Assembly: GCF_021155775.2 (NCBI RefSeq)
Contig: NC_060232.1
Location: 19,227,922 to 19,291,921 of the forward strand
DNA length: 64,000 nucleotides
Source: Neodiprion pinetum
Taxonomy: Eukaryota > Arthropoda > Insecta > Hymenoptera > Diprionidae
Reading direction: 5' to 3'
Under the pieces are notes generated by a model. It saw only the letters and a program-made list of their open reading frames with translations, made no database searches and was not told the origin of the DNA. The position numbers and the translations under genes were made by a program. Below are positions 21,141 to 33,284 of this stretch, piece after piece. Numbering within the stretch: the first letter of the stretch is position 1; every line of letters starts with the position of its first letter.

Positions 21141-22700
21141 ATGCCAGAGCGATATTGTACAACCGAGTCGTCCGCAGATGAGAGAACTGCAGCTCCAAAC
21201 CTACTAAAGAAGCGCGTATCCATGGAGCAACGCATTGCGATGATGGCGAATCAAATTACTTCAAAAGACTCACAACATTTTGAATTGGCCAGTGATCATG
21301 ATGACTCTGAGGAAATCATCCCAAATTCACAATTACACTCGAGCAACTCTATAACATTTAGCGATGTAGTACGACTAACCACAAGACGACAAAATCACGT
21401 GGAAGAGCAAAATAATCATATTCCTTTGAATTCACATGGAGCATCAGTGAATCTACGTCCGGTCACTGTATCAGGTTAATATAACAATTCTGATCTTTGC
21501 TGTAAAAACTGACTCAAGTGTTTTTCATTCACTAATACGTTTTGACTACAAACTCACAGGTACAGTTGAAGAAAATCGTTACCACACACCGACTGTGTCT
21601 TCAGAGCAGACACTTGAGCGTATTGCCCGATCCACCATTGACAGTTTGCAAGATCTTCTTCAACAGCATGAGGAGCGACAAAAGCAATGCTTTCTAGACT
21701 TTGCAATGAGAATTCGAAAGGACCACCGTGAAGACATGACCAAGCTTAACAACTATGCAGAGAATCGTTACCAGCATTTCGAAACAGTTATCAAGTAATG
21801 CATTCATATATTATCTGAGGTTCCATTTTTCATTTCCTGATATTATTCGCATCTACTGCAATGTATATGAAATTGAAAGATGGCGGTACAACAGGTGTTA
21901 TAGTTGAAAAAAAACAACTTAAAACTGAATTCCAAATTAAGATTGTTCATTATGCCACTGCTTGCATGATAAGCTGGTTCCACAAATAATATTCTTGCAG
22001 ACAAATGATTAAAAAAGAGCAGGATATTGAACGGGCGTACCCATATGAGAAGCCACCAGGGTTCCCTCTTGATTCCTTGGAGGTATTCCAAGAGTTTGAA
22101 GAAGATCCTGAAAGACAACGATCTCTAGTAAGCATTATAGTTTTATCATATCACCCGATACTGTATTTTTTCTCGGGTGGTAACTAATTTCAGTGACGTT
22201 TATTGCAAGTTTAAAAACGAGTGATATGGATTTCAGAGACACTATCTTATTAACGTTGGTAGTGTCACAGCTAGAGATGCTCTCAACCAATTTTTGAAGG
22301 AAGCCATGACGGATAGCCTCACACAAAAATTCTCTTGGACTGGAAAGACTGTTTCAGATAAAGAGAATCTGCGACCGTTATTTAATACCTGTATGGGAAA
22401 GGTATTTTTTGGTGTGTATGACTAAGATTATCGTTATTGACTAATAATACGTTACCCTATATTCAATGCAAGGTTTCGATGATTGTTTACGCAGATGCCT
22501 TACGTGAGTGTCGAACAATACCACAGCCACATGATCGTACAGAATTTGCGAGACTGATGCAAGAGGCAATTCGGGGCGCAAAACAAAGATTGCGGGATGC
22601 AAAACGACGTGCTAATCGCTCTGTCCACGTGGAGGGTCACAGACAAAAATATATGGCTGAAATGGCTAATCGTTACGAGGTTGAACACCCAGGACAGTAA
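21141..22700 (+). CDS. DUF4806-like accessory protein, five exons (about 362 aa)
   Basis: Exons are 21,141-21,474, 21,560-21,794, 22,001-22,127, 22,237-22,401 and 22,473-22,700. Every intron has GT...AG, and the reading frame is continuous from MPERYCTTES to VEHPGQ. The first two exons give a polar N-terminus and a helical segment (IDSLQDLLQQHEERQKQ). Exons 3-5 form a domain starting PPGFPLDSLEVFQEFEEDPE and including the tryptophan block FSWTGKTVSDKENL and a basic C-terminal helix. That layout matches the domain catalogued as DUF4806 (from memory). Lying 170 bp after the transposase on the same strand inside one element, it may bind element DNA or help the transposase. Function is unknown. 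Confidence 0.65.
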
Positions 22701-23712
22701 CACTGCGGAATAAGAGGCCTGCAATTTGACTATTAAAGTTCCTACGCGTATTCAAACATACGTACTCATGTACTTTGTTTGACTAAGAAATATTTTAGTA
22801 CGTATAGCTGTGATGTTAGTTTTTATGTTTATGCTCAAGCACAGTATTTATAATTTTGACTGCAGCTGTGATATCCACCAGTGATACGTAACTATATGTG
22901 TTCCAAAGAAACATACCTATATCAACAAATGCGGCGGGTTTGTACTAACATAGCTATAAAATAGCTAAAAATTAGATACAGTATAAATTTTAGTCTTCTG
23001 ACCTTTATATAAAGTATTTTTTATCTACTATTCTACTCATTTGATATAAGTTTATCAATACTATTATAAACTGTGGTTAATGATAATTTTAAGCTACAAC
23101 GTATAAAAATGTAACAAAAGATGTATTTATATTAATAACTGTACAACGGTTTCAGGGTTTCTTCTAGTCTTGTTGTAGACATAGATCTGTAAGTCAGCGT
23201 TTTTCTTGTTCATTTTTGCTCGCTAGTAACTGTAACACGTTTATAACTAATTATCTTTAAGTAACAGTAAAAAATATGCAAACTTATATTATACCTATAT
23301 ATGTACGAGTATATGGGTGTAATATATCATATATTTTACTATAGCCACATATCAATAATATAAAATATAAATATTATTATAATTATATAGTACAACAATT
23401 ATAGTCAATCCTTATATGACCTGCCATGTTCTGTGGTTTTGAACCTTATATTTGAAATAAATGAGAAAATCTCACAATATATAGTTTTCTTTTTTTTTTA
23501 TTTGCCAATGAGAGCCTGTGCATTCTGCTCTTCGTGAATACCGGCAGACCCTTCGAGAATCATGCATGATCTGCAGCAAGCTTCTGTCGAAAGCACACAT
23601 GCGCACGTCTTCCTACAACTGCGGAAACAGGCAGATAGTGGTCTGCCGCCAGAGCCATGCACGCGCCACGTGACGACCATAACGTGAACTTGCGACAGAA
23701 TGCTACCTGGGT

Positions 23713-24430
23713 AAGTATTATCTATTTGACTAATTGTGAATATTTTAGTCGTCTAATTGGGAGTGTAATCTTTCTTGAAGACATTTTTGAATCTGCTGAT
23801 TTGAACTTTGTCACCAGTTTTGAACTTTGCCGGTTTAGTAGGTATCACTCGAAGCCGTCAGTACGCCTGAAGTAATAATAGCCTTCCGTTCGCAACGATG
23901 ACATCCGATGGTTTTATTCTTACGGTTCGGTGTTTGGTGGTGTTGTAACCTGATACCAAATCAACTAAAATGTTGAGCCACTTGATACGTCCTTGAATGT
24001 TTAACTATTTTCACATTTTACTTTTCAGCGTACGATTAAAATTTTCACAGATCGAAGCCTTCAAATCACTGTATGTGGAACAAAGTTTGATTTTATAGAG
24101 TCTCGTAAAAATTCAAATTTTGAGTTGTAAAATTTCTTTCCTCTGTCCATGTGTAGTTTTTTCCGAACTCGTCCTGGAAGTAGCACAGACTATATCACCT
24201 TTGTAATATCATCCCCGGACTAGCTCTTTATCAGTATAACTCACGCATATTTTGGAAGAATATATATCTATGACTGTAAGCATATATGTATATGTGGTCT
24301 CTGTTTTGTCCCGCGTACAAAATCATATCAACAAGATCTACATGCCAGGTCTCGTCGATGCCGCGCACGTATACACGGCGACTCGAGTAATTCCGACGTG
24401 CAGACTTATGCAATTCCGTTACCAGCACTA
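23713..24430 (-). pseudogene. P2 integrase, core and remaining C-terminal part
   Basis: This continues the integrase from 18,181. Minus-strand homology to P1 6,090-6,790 includes the SH3-like region (matching GNKVRISKFKNVFEEGYTP) and the start of the core (LHKSARRNYSSRRV...ETWHVDLVD). Several frameshifts and stops are present (an open piece at 24,231-24,428 only). It is non-functional. Confidence 0.75.
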
Positions 24431-24729
24431 GCTTTTCTTGTTGATTGTTCTGATGCTGTTAGTCTAATGTCCAACTTGGAAAAGATTTCGGCGTTTCGAT
24501 TCAACAGGTTCTTAACATCTGTTCTTAAATCTACATAAAAGGTATCCCAAGGCTTTCCCGGGGTGATCTCCAAAGCTTTGATCATTTGATCTAGGGTGTC
24601 CATTCGTTTTTGCAACAAGTTAAATTTTTATCACAAGATTTTTGAAGTTACGGTATTATTTTGTTTCACGGCATCTGCCACGTTGCACAGTCTTTTGTTC
24701 TGTATATCGTAATGCCCGTCCACTGTTAT
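24406..24729 (-). pseudogene. P2 fibre-like protein, C-terminal part
   Basis: The open piece 24,406-24,618 reads LQKRMDTLDQMIKALEIT and matches the coiled-coil half of P1 5696-6097. The match continues broken to 24,729 (NKRLCNVAD region) and stops at the MULE insertion. The N-terminal part resumes at about 29,561. Confidence 0.7.
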
Positions 24730-27700
24730 ATTAAGGCATAACTACGGACCGAACGGTTCCAAAAGTTAATCCACTTGCTGTATTTTTCAATAATTGCAAT
24801 GCGAAAATAAAATCAGTCGTAGGGTCTCAATTGATTCAATCATATGTATTGATGCATATATGTTTATTATAAATGACTGATATGCTATTCAAGAACGAGC
24901 AAAGTAATGTTCTGCATACGCGATTTCCCGAATCCTGCGTCAACTTTTGATCTAGTACAGTTCACTCACATTCGCCCATGACTACATCGATAGGCGCACA
25001 CAATGAACAACGCGCGGAGACTGATCGTGGCAACACCGCAGCGTCGGCCGCCACGGACTCGCTAGTACCGTGTGTATACCAAAGACCGTTGTGCGTACTG
25101 TGATTTTTCTACGAAACAAAAGTGTGGTTATGTTGAAAGTGAATACAGAAACTTTGGTACGATATAAAGGGAAATGGAAAAAAAAGACCGTGGTTGCTGG
25201 TAGATTGAAGCTCTTCGAGCGGAATGAAGAAAAGCCAGATGTGGCACGTATCGAAAAGCCAACGACCATCCTCCGTGGCATGCGATTGATCGATCCTAAT
25301 GAAGTCAACAAAAACATGATATGCAGCAATTGTGAAAAACAGTTGGCATTTAATCATATCGTGGAAGAAAAAACAATGGGCTTTTATCTACATTTGGACT
25401 ATGAAATGTGATACTTGCTCCACGCTAACGAAATGCCACTCAAGCAAGTCACACTTCAACGACGGTCATCGTTATTATGACGCTAACACTGCAGCTGTAC
25501 TTGGTATGTTATTATGCAATTATTATCTGCTCTTCGATATTTTCTCCTCATAACTAATCGATTATGCATGCATAAACTGAATATTTTCAATTTTGTCATT
25601 GGAAATGAGAATCTAACCTCAAAACCTAACCTCAAACTGTGAATTCATAGGTGCCGTTCACTCCGAAGCAGGATGCAATGCACTGAGGAAAATTGCAATG
25701 TGCATAGATATGCCGGTCTTGAGTGAGGAAACATACAAGCGGTATGAACGTGAAATCGGTCCACTCATCGAAGAAACTGCCAAGGACAGTTGCCAAGGTG
25801 CAGCAGCGGAGGAACGAAATTTAGTCATAGAGCATATCGATACGCTGCGTAATAAATTGTAAGCTGTCTGTCACTGTGACAAAACATTTCATTCTCTTGA
25901 ATGGCATAACTAAGATTTTTTTCATGAAAAGGATATTGGTGGAATTATTGCATAACAAACAAGGATACTGCAGTATTATCATAAAATAATACTTCCGTAT
26001 AAAATTTCCGTTTTATCGTACCTGAATTCGTCCTATTCATGTCAAAAATCTATTGATAATGTTTCTTACTCAATTGTATATAAGTCAACAAGTTTGGCAT
26101 CAGATTAATAAGTGGTTGTAAGCACCTCGCAGCATGAATTGTACATACAAATATACTGTTAGATTTCAATGATTAATTTCAAACCATGGTGAAGTTTGCA
26201 CCGTTGAAATGCAACGGAATTCTGTTTTTTCTTGAGCCGAGCTCGAGATTCTCATTCAATATTTGGCCAGGACAAGAAAACGATTAGTTTTCAGGATCCA
26301 AAGACAAAACGGTACGAAAATTTTCATGGTTTTTGAAATTGAACGAACAATTTTAAAAAAAACGTAATTTTCGTTGGACCTCAACTTTTCAAACTTCAGC
26401 GTCCTAATTCCAACAATATCGTATTCGTGAATGAATACATTAGTTTAGTCATTTGAAACAGAGATCTGTCTAAAAAAAATTTTATTCAAATACCAAAAGT
26501 TATAATAGACAAATAAAAATAATATTGATCAATTATATGAATAAAAAAATATACAGCGATTACACCAAACCTCGAACCCCTCAATCTCTAATATAGTATG
26601 AAATGTACAAGACCAATACAAAAATAAACAAATGTAACACAAACAGAATAAGAAAACTCGAAAGGTGGAAAATGCATTGTGATTGGTTTTTTTGTTATTC
26701 AAAATTTTTAGGCCTCAGGAAATATTGGACGAAATTTACCCCCTCGCAGACTTCATGCGGCCTAGGACTGACGATACCGATAGACCAGATTTTGATAACG
26801 CCCCGAATCATGTCATAAATATAATTGTATCGTATGACATGGGATGGAGTAAGTGTGGCAATGGACGCAGCTACGATAGTCTGAACGGGTACGGCGCAAT
26901 AATCGGGCTCCTCAGCAATAAAATATAAGATTTCGCAACGCGCAATCGTAAATGCAAAAAATGCGATCTAGGATATCCAAAAGAAGATCATGACTGTCGG
27001 CAAAATTATGATGGCAGCGCCAAGGCCATGGAAGCGTCTGTTGGAGCTCAATTACTCAATCGCAGCAGTATTATCAAGGAGGCAGGGCTCGACATTCGAG
27101 TTGTCATCGGGGATGAAGACTGTTCAACGATAGCAGCAATACGCCGAGAGAGATCTCAGCACATTTTCAAGCTGGCCGATTCCAATCATTTGACGAAAAA
27201 TTTTTCTAACGAGTTATATGCACTGCGTTCTCGTTTCTCTGAACTCGGAGGAAAAAATGTCATTAAGCATATAAAAATTTGTTTTGCGTATTGTTGCGCG
27301 CAGAACGAAGGGAAGACCGCCGATCTTGCAGCTGCATTGCGTAAATTGCCTGATCATTTTTTTGGGAACCACGAAAATTGTGGAATATGGTGCGCACGTA
27401 GTTCGGAAAAAAATGGCCAACATAGAGTGCAATTGAAAAATAGTCAATTATATGAGCAATCGATGAAACTGCTGAAGAAATATGCAGATAATGCTTCGAA
27501 ATTTGCAGTACGCGCGTCCAGCCAAACTAACGAGAGTGTGAACTCAATGATGGCTCGAAAAGCACGTAAGTGCGACTGTTTTTCTTTGAGCGAATCGTGC
27601 GATTATTGCTATGCAGCTTGTGTTTGTTCTCTGAATGAAGGTGAAAAATATGTGTGATGTGAGAAAAAAGGCACAAATGACACCGGGTGTCTTCACATCA

Positions 27701-29555
27701 GAATTGGCGAAAAGAAGCGATGCAATACGAAAAGCTAGATCAACTCGAGAAAAATTTCCCGCTACAAAAGCTAGACGGAAGCAATTGCGCGTAGACAGGG
27801 AAAATTTACGAAAAAAACGTGAAACAGCAGGAGTGCAATATCAGTCAGGTTGTGGTTTAGAGTTTGACCCAGACATCGCTTGTACAAATTACTCTGATCC
27901 GTCCGAAAAAAAACTTTTAAAATTAATTCCCGACAACTACGAATTAATATATTTTGACCTCGAAACTTCTGGATTGTCTCACTCTTCAGACATACTGCAA
28001 ATTGCAGCTAAGTCTCAGGGTTTCAGATTCTGCTCATATGTAAATCCAACCCAAGTAGTAGACGCGAGAGCATCTGCAGTTATTGGGTTGAACAATGTGG
28101 CACGGGAATTGCATTTACATGATCAAAGAGTTGATTCAATCCCCATTAAAGATGCGCTGGTTACTTTTTATGAATTCTTAAAACTATTTAAAAAACCTTG
28201 TCTACTTGTTGCTCACAAGGCCACATTTGATACAACACGTTTAGTCCTTGCTGTCAACGGTCATTCGATGACTGAAGACTTCCGATCAGTTGTCGTTGGC
28301 TTTTCAGATACGTTGCCATTATTGAAAAAAAATCATCCCGAGCGAAAGGGACCAGGAATGTTCAAGCTAGAGAAATTAGCTGAAGATATTCTAAATTTAA
28401 AGACCAACACACGTTTTCACGATGCGTTATATGACGTAGAAATACTGGAACAACTCAGCGTTGTTGCTATTGACATTGCCATTTTCTTTACAACATGCAA
28501 ACGATTTATTGAAACATTAAATAATTGCATACATAACAGAAAAGTTGCGATGGCATTGCCTTATTTGCTCAATGCTCAAAAAAATGGCCAGCGCTGGTAT
28601 TACGTACGACAGACTGAAAGAAGTTCAAAAAACTAGTGGAAAAAATGGAGTCGTTAATTTATTATCAGAACGAATAATCAATAAGAAGCCTCTGGTCACC
28701 GATAGTAAAAGAATATTACTGGCTCTTACTGATTTTCTTGCAAAGAACGTTAGTCAGCGTAAATTGATTTACGCGAACGAGTGATAAGCTGTAATATGCT
28801 TGTGATAGTTTGTTACATTTGTAAGATGAAAGATCTATGCCGTTATAAAGATTTTCTTCAGTTTTGGATTTGTTATTCACTGCATAATTCACTTTTCTAC
28901 TCTATATTGAATATAAATCTGTGTAACAAAACATGATGTCAAATAAAAATGACTGAGAATAAAAGCATGTGATTAATTATTTCTCTTAGTGAAAAATTGT
29001 CCGTTTTTATGTATATTGTCACTGAATCTAATTGGTGAATATATATAGTAGGGTACATATAAATACATTGGGGATAGCAGTGGGCAAAGTCTCAGACTGG
29101 ATGTAGTAGTGTACATGTATACACACCGCGCGCAGTCGCAGAGCGGATGCGACAGTGTACACGTATATATACACCCGACGCAGTCTTACTGCTACGCGAC
29201 GCTCCCCTCTCGACCGTCGTGCCAGAAATTTCGTGATAAATGTTGAACTTTGTGTACGTTTATCAAAAACTCCTATGAGTGAAAAAGTTTGAATCTAAGA
29301 CAAATAAAATTCTAATTTTTTGCTCTGTCAAATGTTAGTTTTTCATCAAATTAGCGCGGCTCAGTTAGTTGTGACAACAAAAAACGTGTGCGTTTTATTG
29401 GCCTAGTATGGGGAAGACGTGTTACCAGTACTGACTTTAACCGTGATTATCTCGTTAATCTATGAGACAATCGTGTTGAAAATTTGTAGAGATATTAACC
29501 ACTACTCGAATTAAAAGTAGGAGAAATTTAAGCTCGCTTACACGGGATCAAGCTT
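24730..29555 (+). mobile_element. MULE (Mutator-like) element inserted in P2 fibre-like gene
   Basis: The flanks are two halves of the P2 fibre-like gene, so everything between is inserted. The interior has one multi-exon transposase gene with an exonuclease tail (24,977-28,784). No convincing TIR or 8-10 bp target duplication was found. The left junction reads CTGTTATATTA and the right AGCTTATTAAAT, which are similar but not identical. The last 750 bp (28,790-29,555) have no gene and might include another insertion; a CA/TG-rich promoter-like stretch lies at 29,100-29,180. Confidence 0.65.
24977..28784 (+). pseudogene. MULE transposase fused to DEDDh 3'-5' exonuclease, degenerate
   Basis: The N-terminal exon (open piece 25,070-25,411) has RGMRLIDPNEV...CSNCEKQL, a zinc-finger-like start. 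Exon junctions: GTATGT donor near 25,511, AG acceptor near 25,651; a second intron about 25,860 to 26,711 (TTTTTAG). The catalytic region follows: VSYDMGWSKCGNGRSYDSLNGYGAIIG (first Asp), CDLGYPKEDHDC, GDEDCSTIAAIRRE (second Asp), then an ASSQTNESVNSMMA block. A stop at 26,926 and a frameshift near 27,640 break it. The tail (27,635-28,636) has FDLETSGL, VAHKATFDTTRL and FHDALYDVEIL, the DEDDh exonuclease signature. It is inactive as it stands. Confidence 0.75.
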
Positions 29556-29560
29556 ATTAA

Positions 29561-29759
29561 ATCCGTCACCCGGAGGACGGCGAGTGTTCGCAGCCGTATT
29601 TTTATTCAGCTGACGTCCGAACACGTCGACGCTCATCTCGAAACTGATTGTAAAAACGATGAGACTAGGGTAATAAATGCAGATTCCGGCTTCCCATAAT
29701 ACTTCGAGAATCGACATGACTTCGTTGTTATGACTTGTATTCCCAGCGTCTTGTGACAC
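29561..29759 (-). pseudogene. P2 fibre-like protein, N-terminal part
   Basis: The minus-strand MSVDVFGRQLNKNTAANTRRPPGDGF matches the start of P1 5696 and P3 46,588. It is truncated by the MULE on its left. Its start lies next to the end of the DUF8207-like gene, as in P1. Confidence 0.7.
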
Positions 29760-30502
29760 ATAAGCAAACGAAGACGTTCCACTAACTTGTTAGCGTCGTC
29801 CCAGAAAATATAATCTGCTTTAACACTTTGTCGAGTAATCGAAGCCTGAGGTAGCAAAACACCTTTGCTCCTACGGTTCAACATCTGTAATGATGATGAT
29901 GATGATGCACCTTCGCCTGATGTAGAAATATTAAGTAGCTCTGAAATTAAATGCTTGAATTTGGCACCCTGAGTGTTTTGGATAGGCTCGGTATCGCTAA
30001 AGTATTTTCTGTGAGCATTTGTTGCGAAAACGATAATCCCATATTTCTCCTCGTCGTTGGGAGTAACATGATTGCTATTTGGAATTTTTTTAAACAATAA
30101 CTCCAGCAGTCCCTCAGTTTTCGGGGAGAGCGTATCTCCTATGCTAATGAAATTGTGCTCGAAGTTTATCGGTGAGTCACCAACCATCAGTCCAGCAGTA
30201 GAAAGGCTCCGTACGCCGTACACATTATCCAACTCATGCTGGCTTTGTTTATCCTTCATCATCTCGAGATAATCATTCTCCGATCTCGCGGATGTATCTG
30301 TGATAGTTTGATTTTCTCCCTTTTCTCCCATAGCTCCAAAAGAATTTTCCGGTTTAGATTCGATTTCATTCTTCTGCTCATCCTTCATTTCAGTTTCGAT
30401 TTCTTCCTTCACCTCTTCTTGCAAAGGTTTCGTGCCTTGAGAAACACTGACTGATTCCTGCAACGAAGTTACCACAGGTTTAACCCTTTGAAGCATGGTG
30501 GG
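29633..30502 (-). pseudogene. P2 DUF8207-like protein, main part
   Basis: The long open frame includes LDNVYGVRSLSTAGLMVGDS, EGLLELLFKKIPN and the C-terminal YIFWDDANKLVERLRLLM. Beyond that the frame shifts, and the last residues use a different frame from P1/P3. Homology stops at about 30,502, where a repeat block is inserted; the first about 38 codons lie at 33,112-33,225. Confidence 0.7.
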
Positions 30503-30829
30503 AACGTGGAATGATTTCTTGAATTTTTCTAATTTATTCACTTTTTTACATATTCAGATACGGTTTTTTGCACTTTTCAGTTACTTTAGTAATGAACGAA
30601 CATAAAAATACAGTCTCATTAGCATAATTTTTTATAATATAAGATTTATAAATAAACAAACTAAAAAAGAAAGCGTGTGTCAGCTTCGACGCACGACTGG
30701 AGTTAACTCCTTACGAACGATAATTATGACATATATCGAATAGAAAAAGAGGGTAAATGAACGCATCTTCCAAAATGATGAGAGAAACAAACATATATCT
30801 GTAATTATTCGGATTATTTATATTACTTC

Positions 30830-31490
30830 AAAAATTTCCAAATTTTGAGTGCATATTCGTAATAAGTGACCGCAAAAACCCCTGAGTACCAACTTTCGTT
30901 CCCGTCAAACGACTTTTTACATTTTCGATCCGCCATATTGGATCCGTCATCTTGAATTTCCAAGTTTTGAGTGCGGATTCGTGATTAGCGACTCCGAAAA
31001 CTTTCGAGTCCCAACTTTCGCTTTCGTCAAGCGACTTTTTGCGTTTTGTTCTGCCATATTGGATCCGCCATCTCGAATTTCCAACTTTTGAGTGCAGATT
31101 CGTAATTAGCGACCCCGAAAATCCCCGAGTACCAACTTTCGGTCTCGTCAAACGATTTCAGAGTTTTGGTCTGCCATCTTGAATTTTTAACTTTCGATTG
31201 CGGATTCATAATCGGCGACCCTGAAAGCCCCCGAGTACCAACTTTCACACTTGTCAAACCACTTTTTGCGTTTTGGTCCGCCATATTGAATCCGCCATCT
31301 TGAATTTCTAACTTTTGAGTGCGGATTTGTAATCAGCGACCCTGAAAACCCCCGCGTACCAACTTTCGCTCTCGTCAAACGACTTTTTGCGTTTTGGTCT
31401 GCCATATTGAATCCGCCATCTTGAATTTTCAAATTTTGACTGCGGATTCGTAATCAGCGACCCCGAAAACCCTCGAGTACAAAATTCAAG
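30830..31490. repeat. Array A: tandem repeat, about 120-bp unit, 5.5 copies
   Basis: Units begin near 30,838, 30,960, 31,080, 31,187, 31,308 and 31,429. Each has TTTGAGTGCGGATTCGTAATCAGCGACCC-like sequence (split here as TTTGAGTGCGGATTCG plus TAATCAGCGACCC), then GAGTACCAACTTTC, then GTTTTGGTCYGCCATATTG. On the minus strand the units stay largely open in overlapping frames and would read ...FSGSLITNPHSKV..., a 40-residue periodic pattern. This openness probably reflects unit length divisible by three, not a real gene. Confidence 0.8.
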
Positions 31491-32109
31491 TTGATAGTAA
31501 GTAAGGAAAAATGTCTGCCGCTAAGGGTTAATACAAGTAATATAAAATATTATACAAATATAAAATATGTATATTAAATCAATTAATCAAAAATAATAAA
31601 AACACTAAATAAAAGATCTAGTTGTTCGTATTTGAAATGTATATTATTCATAAATGTAAACGATAAGCTTACCAATTAACCGCATCCATGTGTTTTTCGG
31701 ATTCTTCTTCATTATCATCTAAATCAATTTCTTTCATATTTTCAAATATTTTGGCGTGATAACGTTACGTCTCATAAATTCATACGCAGGCACACAACAC
31801 ACACGTACAAACATACGCACACATTCAACTCTCAGACCAGAGGTAGTGAACTATACAGTGAGACTACGAAGCACCGCACAAAGAGGAGACCCCGACTATA
31901 GGATACGCTGTGTAATGTATTCGTTTGCTCGTTCAATATATATGTTTGTCTCTTTCTATAACGCCTCAAGTGTTCGTGTTACACTTGATCTTACTCCTCA
32001 TATAATTTCCATACCGGGCCCTATAACTTAAATCGTTTCTTAAGGAGTAAACTCCAAAAATTACGTTTTTTTCGGAAAAATCTATGAAGAATCTATCAAA
32101 GGAACTAAC

Positions 32110-32490
32110 TTGAAATTCAGTGAAACTGGGTTTTTAGGGTCGCTGATTACGAGTCCAAACTTCAATTTGCAAAATTCCACATGTTGGTTTCAAGATGCAG
32201 CGAAAAATTTAGGAAATTGTGGAATTTTGCTGAAAATGACACATTGGGGTTTTTTCGGGTCGCTGATTACGAATCGGAACTCAGATGTTCAAAATTCTAA
32301 ATGGTGGACTCAAGATGACGGACACCAAAATTTAAATCTTCGAGAATACCCATAAAAGTTTTCTCAGGAGTTTTCGGGGTCACTGATCAAGAAAAGAATG
32401 TCAGATTCACTTAATTCAAAATGGTCGACCCAATATGGCCGATACCAACAAGTGATTCTTCGAAAATATCCATGAGATTTCGAAAATTCA
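32110..32490 (+). repeat. Array B: same repeat family, inverted relative to A and C
   Basis: Three units carry GGGTCGCTGATTACGA (about 32,139 and 32,259) and GGGGTCACTGATCA (about 32,377). They are the complement of the CGTAATCAGCGACCC block in arrays A and C. They pair with array C as arms of a foldback. Confidence 0.7.
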
Positions 32491-32696
32491 CTCTCTCTTG
32501 GCACAACTAAGAGCTAACGACGAGGACGTAAAGAGTTCTAGCTGCATTTTTTTTATTTTGTTTATTGAAAAAAAAATTTTTTATTACATTTTTCTGTCTG
32601 GCAAAAGGCACAGTGGTACATTGCAGGTCATATATTTCCATTTAGTCCTCGTCTCTTGTCTTCTTCGAAAATCCATAAGTGCACATTTTTCATTGA

Positions 32697-33085
32697 TGTG
32701 TAATCAGTGACCCCGAAAACTCCCGAGTGAAAACTTTTATGGATATTCTCGAAGATCTAAATTTTGGTGTTCGCCATTTTGAATTTTGGAAATCTGAGTT
32801 CGGGCTCGTAATCAGCGACCCAAAAAACCCCCGAAGTGTCATTTTTAGCAAAATTCCACAAGTTCCTAAATTTTTCGCCACCATCTTCAATACGCAATTT
32901 TGAATTTTGTAAAACTGAGTTTAGATTTGAAATCAGCGACCCGAAAAACCCCCTTCGTGTCATTTTCAGCAAAATTCCACAATTTACCAAACTTTTCGCT
33001 ACCATCTTAAATCCGCCATCTTGAATTTCGCAAATTTAATAGCGGATTCGTGATCAGTGACCCTAAAAACCCCGTAATGAGAAAT
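32697..33085 (-). repeat. Array C: same repeat family, arm of a foldback with B
   Basis: The units contain GTAATCAGTGACCCCGAAAA (32,700), CGTAATCAGCGACCC (32,807) and AAATCAGCGACCC (32,930). Positions 32,700-32,895 are a near reverse complement of 32,190-32,400, with a 200-bp spacer between. Confidence 0.7.
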
Positions 33086-33111
33086 TTCACGAGTTGAAGA
33101 GATACTTCATT

Positions 33112-33225
33112 CTTTCCTGCAGTGAGTCTTCTCGCGTTTTAGGATTCTATGCTTACAACGAATTGCATTACTTGCTTGAGCGATATGAGGCAAGACTTTT
33201 TTTTCTTACAAATTCCCTGCATGTT
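33112..33225 (-). pseudogene. P2 DUF8207-like protein, N-terminal fragment
   Basis: The minus-strand sequence matches 47,430-47,541 of P3 and 4,763-4,880 of P1 (start MQ..., region rich in KHRIL). It precedes the ATPase, as in the other copies. Confidence 0.65.
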
Positions 33226-33284
33226 GACGCAACTAGCTATGCAACGATACTGATTCGTACGCTTCGATAATCGTGTATTTTATT

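Larger units (their letters stand above)
18182..23712 (+). mobile_element. tnp2/EnSpm-like DNA transposon with two genes
   Basis: The ends are ACCCAGGTAGCATT and its complement AATGCTACCTGGGT, with extra imperfect subterminal inversions (GCTTGCTGCAG and TCTGCCGG motifs near 18,325-18,355 and 23,545-23,580). The flanks join two parts of the P2 integrase gene; comparison with P1/P3 suggests a very short duplication, possibly AA. Inside are an intact transposase (18,840-20,969) and an intact five-exon DUF4806-like gene (21,141-22,700). About 650 bp at the left and 1 kb at the right (22,701-23,700, AT-rich) are non-coding. Total is 5.5 kb. It may be potentially autonomous. Confidence 0.75.
30502..33112. 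mobile_element. Repeat-rich insertion in P2 DUF8207-like gene
   Basis: The two sides of this block are adjacent parts of one P2 gene, so 2.6 kb has been inserted. It consists of AT-rich DNA, array A of about 120-bp repeats, a spacer (31,490-32,100), and a pair of inverted arrays B and C. No gene is supported; a 91-codon open frame at 31,756-32,031 in the spacer shows no recognisable protein. Ends and target duplication could not be set. Confidence 0.5.

Noticed and set aside
24982..25329. Minus-strand frame opposite the MULE N-terminal exon
   Set aside because: It is the shadow of the plus-strand gene, which has recognisable family blocks and splice sites.
30828..31432. Protein-coding gene from the overlapping minus-strand frames in array A
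   Set aside because: Openness follows from the repeat unit; neighbouring units are in shifted frames and no start, splice or conserved domain supports a gene.
30830..31490. CRISPR array, from regularly spaced repeats
   Set aside because: Units are contiguous 120-bp tandem copies with no unique spacers, in a eukaryotic setting.
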